A stretch of 36,420 bases of DNA. Source: Candidatus Anaerobiospirillum stercoravium. GTDB lineage: Bacteria; Pseudomonadota; Gammaproteobacteria; Enterobacterales; Succinivibrionaceae. Position numbers and translations under genes: made by a program. Below, in pieces: positions 34,518 to 36,420 of the stretch. The notes below the pieces were generated by a model. That model did no database searches and was not told the origin of the DNA. It saw only the letters and a list, made by a program, of their open reading frames with translations. The stretch is taken from the NCBI GenBank assembly GCA_019113025.1, contig DXIF01000038.1, positions 1 to 36,420 on the forward strand, in the 5' to 3' direction. Positions within the stretch are counted from its first letter, which is position 1. Each line of letters begins with the position of its first letter.

Positions 34518-34619
34518 GCCCTAACGAATCTTGTAAAATAATGGCCTGTTTGCTGGGGCTTGCCTCGCTATCTTTTATTTTGCATGGCAGCAACGGATTG
34601 CTGCTTAGGCCTTTAAGTC

Positions 34620-35702
34620 ATGAAGTCAGTAACTGCAGTTATCAACACTCAGGCGCTCATCTCCAATATTGAGCGAATCAAAGGAATGGCGCCCCATTCC
34701 AAGCTCGTAGCGGTCGTCAAGGCTAACGCCTATGGTCATGGTGTCATCACCGTGGCTCAAGCCTTAGACTCCAAGGTCGACGCCTTTGCGGTCGCGCGCT
34801 TACCTGAGGCATTGGAGCTGCGCGCTGCGGGCATCGTCAAGCCCGTCATCTTACTTGAGGGCTTCTTAAACGACGAAGACCTGCCCGTCATCGCCGAGCA
34901 AGGCTTTTACACGGCGATCCATGATCAAGAGCAGATCAATGCCCTCGAGCGCACTGAGCTTGCCCAGCCGATTCATGCATGGCTTAAGATCGACATCGGC
35001 ATGCACCGCTTAGGCGCGGCCAAAGATGAGGTCAAGAGCATGAAGGCCCGACTTGAGGCCTCAGATAAGGTCATCAAGCCATTGGGCCTGATCTCGCACT
35101 TAAGCGTGGCCGACTGCCCGGAGCAAAGCGCCTACAACGAAGAGCAGATCAACTACTTCTTTGAGGTGGCCCAAGACTTCACGGGCGACCTGTGCTTAGG
35201 CAATAGCGCGGGCATCATTTCGTGGCCTCAGTCCCGCACCACCTACGTGCGTCCGGGCATCATCATGTACGGCATTTCCCCTTACACCGATAAGACCGGC
35301 GCGGACTTAGGCCTGACCCCAGTCATGACCTTAAAGAGCTCGATCATTGCCCTACGCCACATCAAAAAGGGTGATCGCGTGGGCTACGGCGCCACTTGGA
35401 CCGCACCGCACGACACCATCCTAGGCATTGTGGGCGCAGGCTACGGCGACGGCTATCCACGGAGCGTGCCTAATGGCTCCCCAGTTCTCATCAACGGCCG
35501 CAAGGTGCCCACCGCTGGGCGCGTCTGCATGGACATGCTCTTTGTTGACCTGGGCCCAGACTCTCAGGACAAGATCGGCGACGAGGCCATCTTATGGGGC
35601 GAGGGGCTGCCGGTTGAGCACATTGCCAATCTGTGCGGCACCATCCCATACGAGCTGGTTTGCCGCATCATGCCGCGCGTCAACATGGAAGTTAAGGCCT
35701 AA
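34620..35702 (+). CDS. alr: Alanine racemase
   Basis: Alr is the PLP enzyme that makes D-alanine for peptidoglycan. The 360-aa product begins with the TIM-barrel domain. The PLP lysine is K34 in VAVVKANAYGHG, and the second catalytic base is Y256 in RVGYGATW. HAWLKIDIGMHRLG, GYGDGYPRSV and GRVCMDM are family signatures. The length matches E. coli Alr (359 aa). The start ATG has only a weak purine stretch (TTTAAG) upstream. A possible promoter lies in TTTTGCCC to TGTAAAAT (about 34515-34543), after the dnaB terminator, so alr is probably transcribed on its own. Confidence 0.97.
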   Translation: MKSVTAVINTQALISNIERIKGMAPHSKLVAVVKANAYGHGVITVAQALDSKVDAFAVARLPEALELRAAGIVKPVILLEGFLNDEDLPVIAEQGFYTAIHDQEQINALERTELAQPIHAWLKIDIGMHRLGAAKDEVKSMKARLEASDKVIKPLGLISHLSVADCPEQSAYNEEQINYFFEVAQDFTGDLCLGNSAGIISWPQSRTTYVRPGIIMYGISPYTDKTGADLGLTPVMTLKSSIIALRHIKKGDRVGYGATWTAPHDTILGIVGAGYGDGYPRSVPNGSPVLINGRKVPTAGRVCMDMLFVDLGPDSQDKIGDEAILWGEGLPVEHIANLCGTIPYELVCRIMPRVNMEVKA

Positions 35703-35749
35703 CGCCCCGCACTAGCGCCCGCGCCCTGGCTCTTCCCAAACTTTCCTTA

Positions 35750-35787
35750 CGAAAAGACCCAGCCTGAAATCAGGCTGGGTCTTTTCG
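35750..35787 (+). terminator. Intrinsic terminator of alr
   Basis: A 17-bp perfect stem, CGAAAAGACCCAGCCTG with its complement, closes on loop AAAT and ends in GGTCTTTTCG. With A's on one side and T's on the other it can work in both directions. Confidence 0.92.
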
Positions 35788-35814
35788 TCTCAAAACAGAT
35801 CTTGACATGTCATC

Positions 35815-36228
35815 TTGCACAAGGGCTTCAAATGCCACAACTCCTACGTGGATACTTGGCTTAAATTAGGCGTTTTGCAGGGAAGCTTGAGCGGCACTGC
35901 CCCTTACGAGTGGGACGACGACATCCCTGATTACGTGCGCCACTACTGCGACGGCTATGACGTTGAGTATTTTGGCATCTACGATGGCTACGATGTGTAC
36001 TCAGTCAGCTTTCGCTCCAGCGATCCCTTGGTCGGAGATGATGAGTGCATCGAAGGCTACCCAGCTTTCCTGTTAGTGGCGCGCGATGGCTCAGGCAAGG
36101 CCAAGCAAGTGAGCGACATCGACTTCAAGATTTGCAACGCTACTTTCGACCAAGTACGAAAGCTGCGCGCAGCCGGTCACCCTAAGCGCAAGTTTCCAGC
36201 TCACCCCCGCCCGCAACCGCAGAATTAG
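35815..36228 (+). CDS. Small unknown protein, start uncertain
   Basis: I do not recognise this frame of up to 137 aa. It is acidic and aromatic in the middle (EWDDDIPDYVRHYCDGYDVE, then YFGIYDGYDVYSVSFRS), followed by FLLVARDGSGKAKQVSDIDF, and ends in a basic, Pro-rich tail. The residue pattern is protein-like and differs from GC noise. A stop at 35803 limits the 5' end; the only early start is TTG (35815) with no Shine-Dalgarno. In-frame GTG and TTG codons follow at residues 12 and 21. It lies only 27 bp after the alr terminator, so it may be a 5'-truncated gene whose promoter and start were lost. The hairpin GCGGGGC-ACTT-GCCCCGC follows at 36247-36264. Confidence 0.55.
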   Translation: MHKGFKCHNSYVDTWLKLGVLQGSLSGTAPYEWDDDIPDYVRHYCDGYDVEYFGIYDGYDVYSVSFRSSDPLVGDDECIEGYPAFLLVARDGSGKAKQVSDIDFKICNATFDQVRKLRAAGHPKRKFPAHPRPQPQN

Positions 36229-36246
36229 TCGGTACCAAGCAGCACA

Positions 36247-36264
36247 GCGGGGCACTTGCCCCGC
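36247..36264 (+). terminator. Hairpin after the small unknown gene
   Basis: GCGGGGC (36247-36253), loop ACTT, GCCCCGC (36258-36264): a perfect 7-bp stem without a U-run. It lies in the 3' exon side of the intron that begins at about 36291. Confidence 0.35.
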
Positions 36265-36290
36265 CATGGATTACAGCGCCCGCCCACCAA

Positions 36291-36420
36291 ATCGAGTAGT
36301 GAGGGTTCTTGAGCCCTCCCTCTCACACCACCGTACGTGCCGTTCGGCATACGGCGGTTGAATTATGACTAATGAACTGGATGTTCTGCACAGTTCTCGA
36401 GAGCTTGCGACAGGGTTATC
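36291..36420 (-). mobile_element. Group II intron, 3' end (domains V and VI); rest beyond the window
   Basis: On the minus strand, bases 36360-36327 read AACCGCCGTATGCC, GAAC, GGCACGTACGGTGGT. This folds as the ~34-nt domain V hairpin of bacterial group II introns, with the typical GTATGC/GCACGTAC sides. It is followed by GAGAGGGAGGG...CCCTCACTACTCG, the domain VI hairpin, and the 3' boundary should lie near ATCGAG at 36291. The remaining 60 bases to the window edge would be the end of domain IV after the reverse transcriptase/maturase gene, which is outside. The element is a self-splicing retroelement. The assignment rests on the conserved domain V pattern recalled from known introns. Confidence 0.75.

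Noticed and set aside
1-36420. CRISPR arrays, prophage, toxin-antitoxin pairs or IS transposases
   Set aside because: I looked for regular repeat-spacer structure, integrase/transposase motifs and small paired ORFs and found none; the only mobile element is the intron end at the right edge.

Overview
The window reads as chromosomal DNA of a moderately GC-rich gammaproteobacterium. Rho (419 aa), AlaS (876 aa), L17, S13, S4 and Alr match Escherichia coli lengths and sequences closely. The alaS-csrA and dnaB-alr neighbourhoods are gammaproteobacterial, and the rpsM leader keeps the S4-binding pseudoknot pairing known from enterobacteria. A member of the Succinivibrionaceae/Aeromonadales is my guess from overall feel, not something the sequence proves. 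Highly expressed genes use TTA as their main leucine codon although the DNA is GC-rich.

Layout. 1-5252 holds two tandem paralogues of a type IIL/IIG (MmeI/YeeA-like) restriction-modification protein. The first is cut by the window edge and the second is complete; their target-recognition regions are almost identical in DNA. 5484-6743 (-) is rho, behind a 1.08-kb non-coding stretch. 7824-13340 holds a giant MscK/MscM-type mechanosensitive channel and an unknown membrane-anchored protein. 13569-18386 is the alpha ribosomal-protein region: two promoters, an S4-type translational operator, rpsM-rpsK-rpsD-rpoA-rplQ, then a 469-bp structured spacer and a second rpoA gene with its own terminator. 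18557-21329 holds an acidic unknown protein and, on the other strand, an L,D-transpeptidase lipoprotein followed by a GT9 glycosyltransferase. 21775-24099 is parC. 24212-27107 (-) is a BglG-type antiterminator overlapping a PTS EIIBCA permease. 27370-27642 (-) looks like a gene remnant. 27940-30990 is alaS-csrA. 31345-32391 holds tRNA-Ser(GCT) and two identical tRNA-Arg(ACG) genes behind strong promoters. 32917-35702 is dnaB-alr, then a small unknown ORF. At the right edge, on the minus strand, is the 3' end (domains V-VI) of a group II intron.

The most striking system is the pair of RNA polymerase alpha subunits. The C-terminal DNA-binding domains are nearly the same, but the assembly domains have decayed in complementary ways. 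The operon copy (15455-16444) has lost the arginine pair and the segment used to bind beta, and keeps the segment used to bind beta'. The downstream copy (17325-18308) keeps the beta-binding part and has lost the beta'-binding part. This predicts an obligate alpha/alpha' heterodimer with each subunit fixed in one position. The second gene sits behind a highly folded leader (17013-17155), a candidate device for balancing the two subunits.

Other oddities are a CsrA with a long low-complexity tail and an altered RNA-binding strand, a possible fossil start of rpmJ upstream of rpsM, eight phased 10-bp repeats just upstream of the tRNA-Ser promoter, and an N-terminally extended S11.
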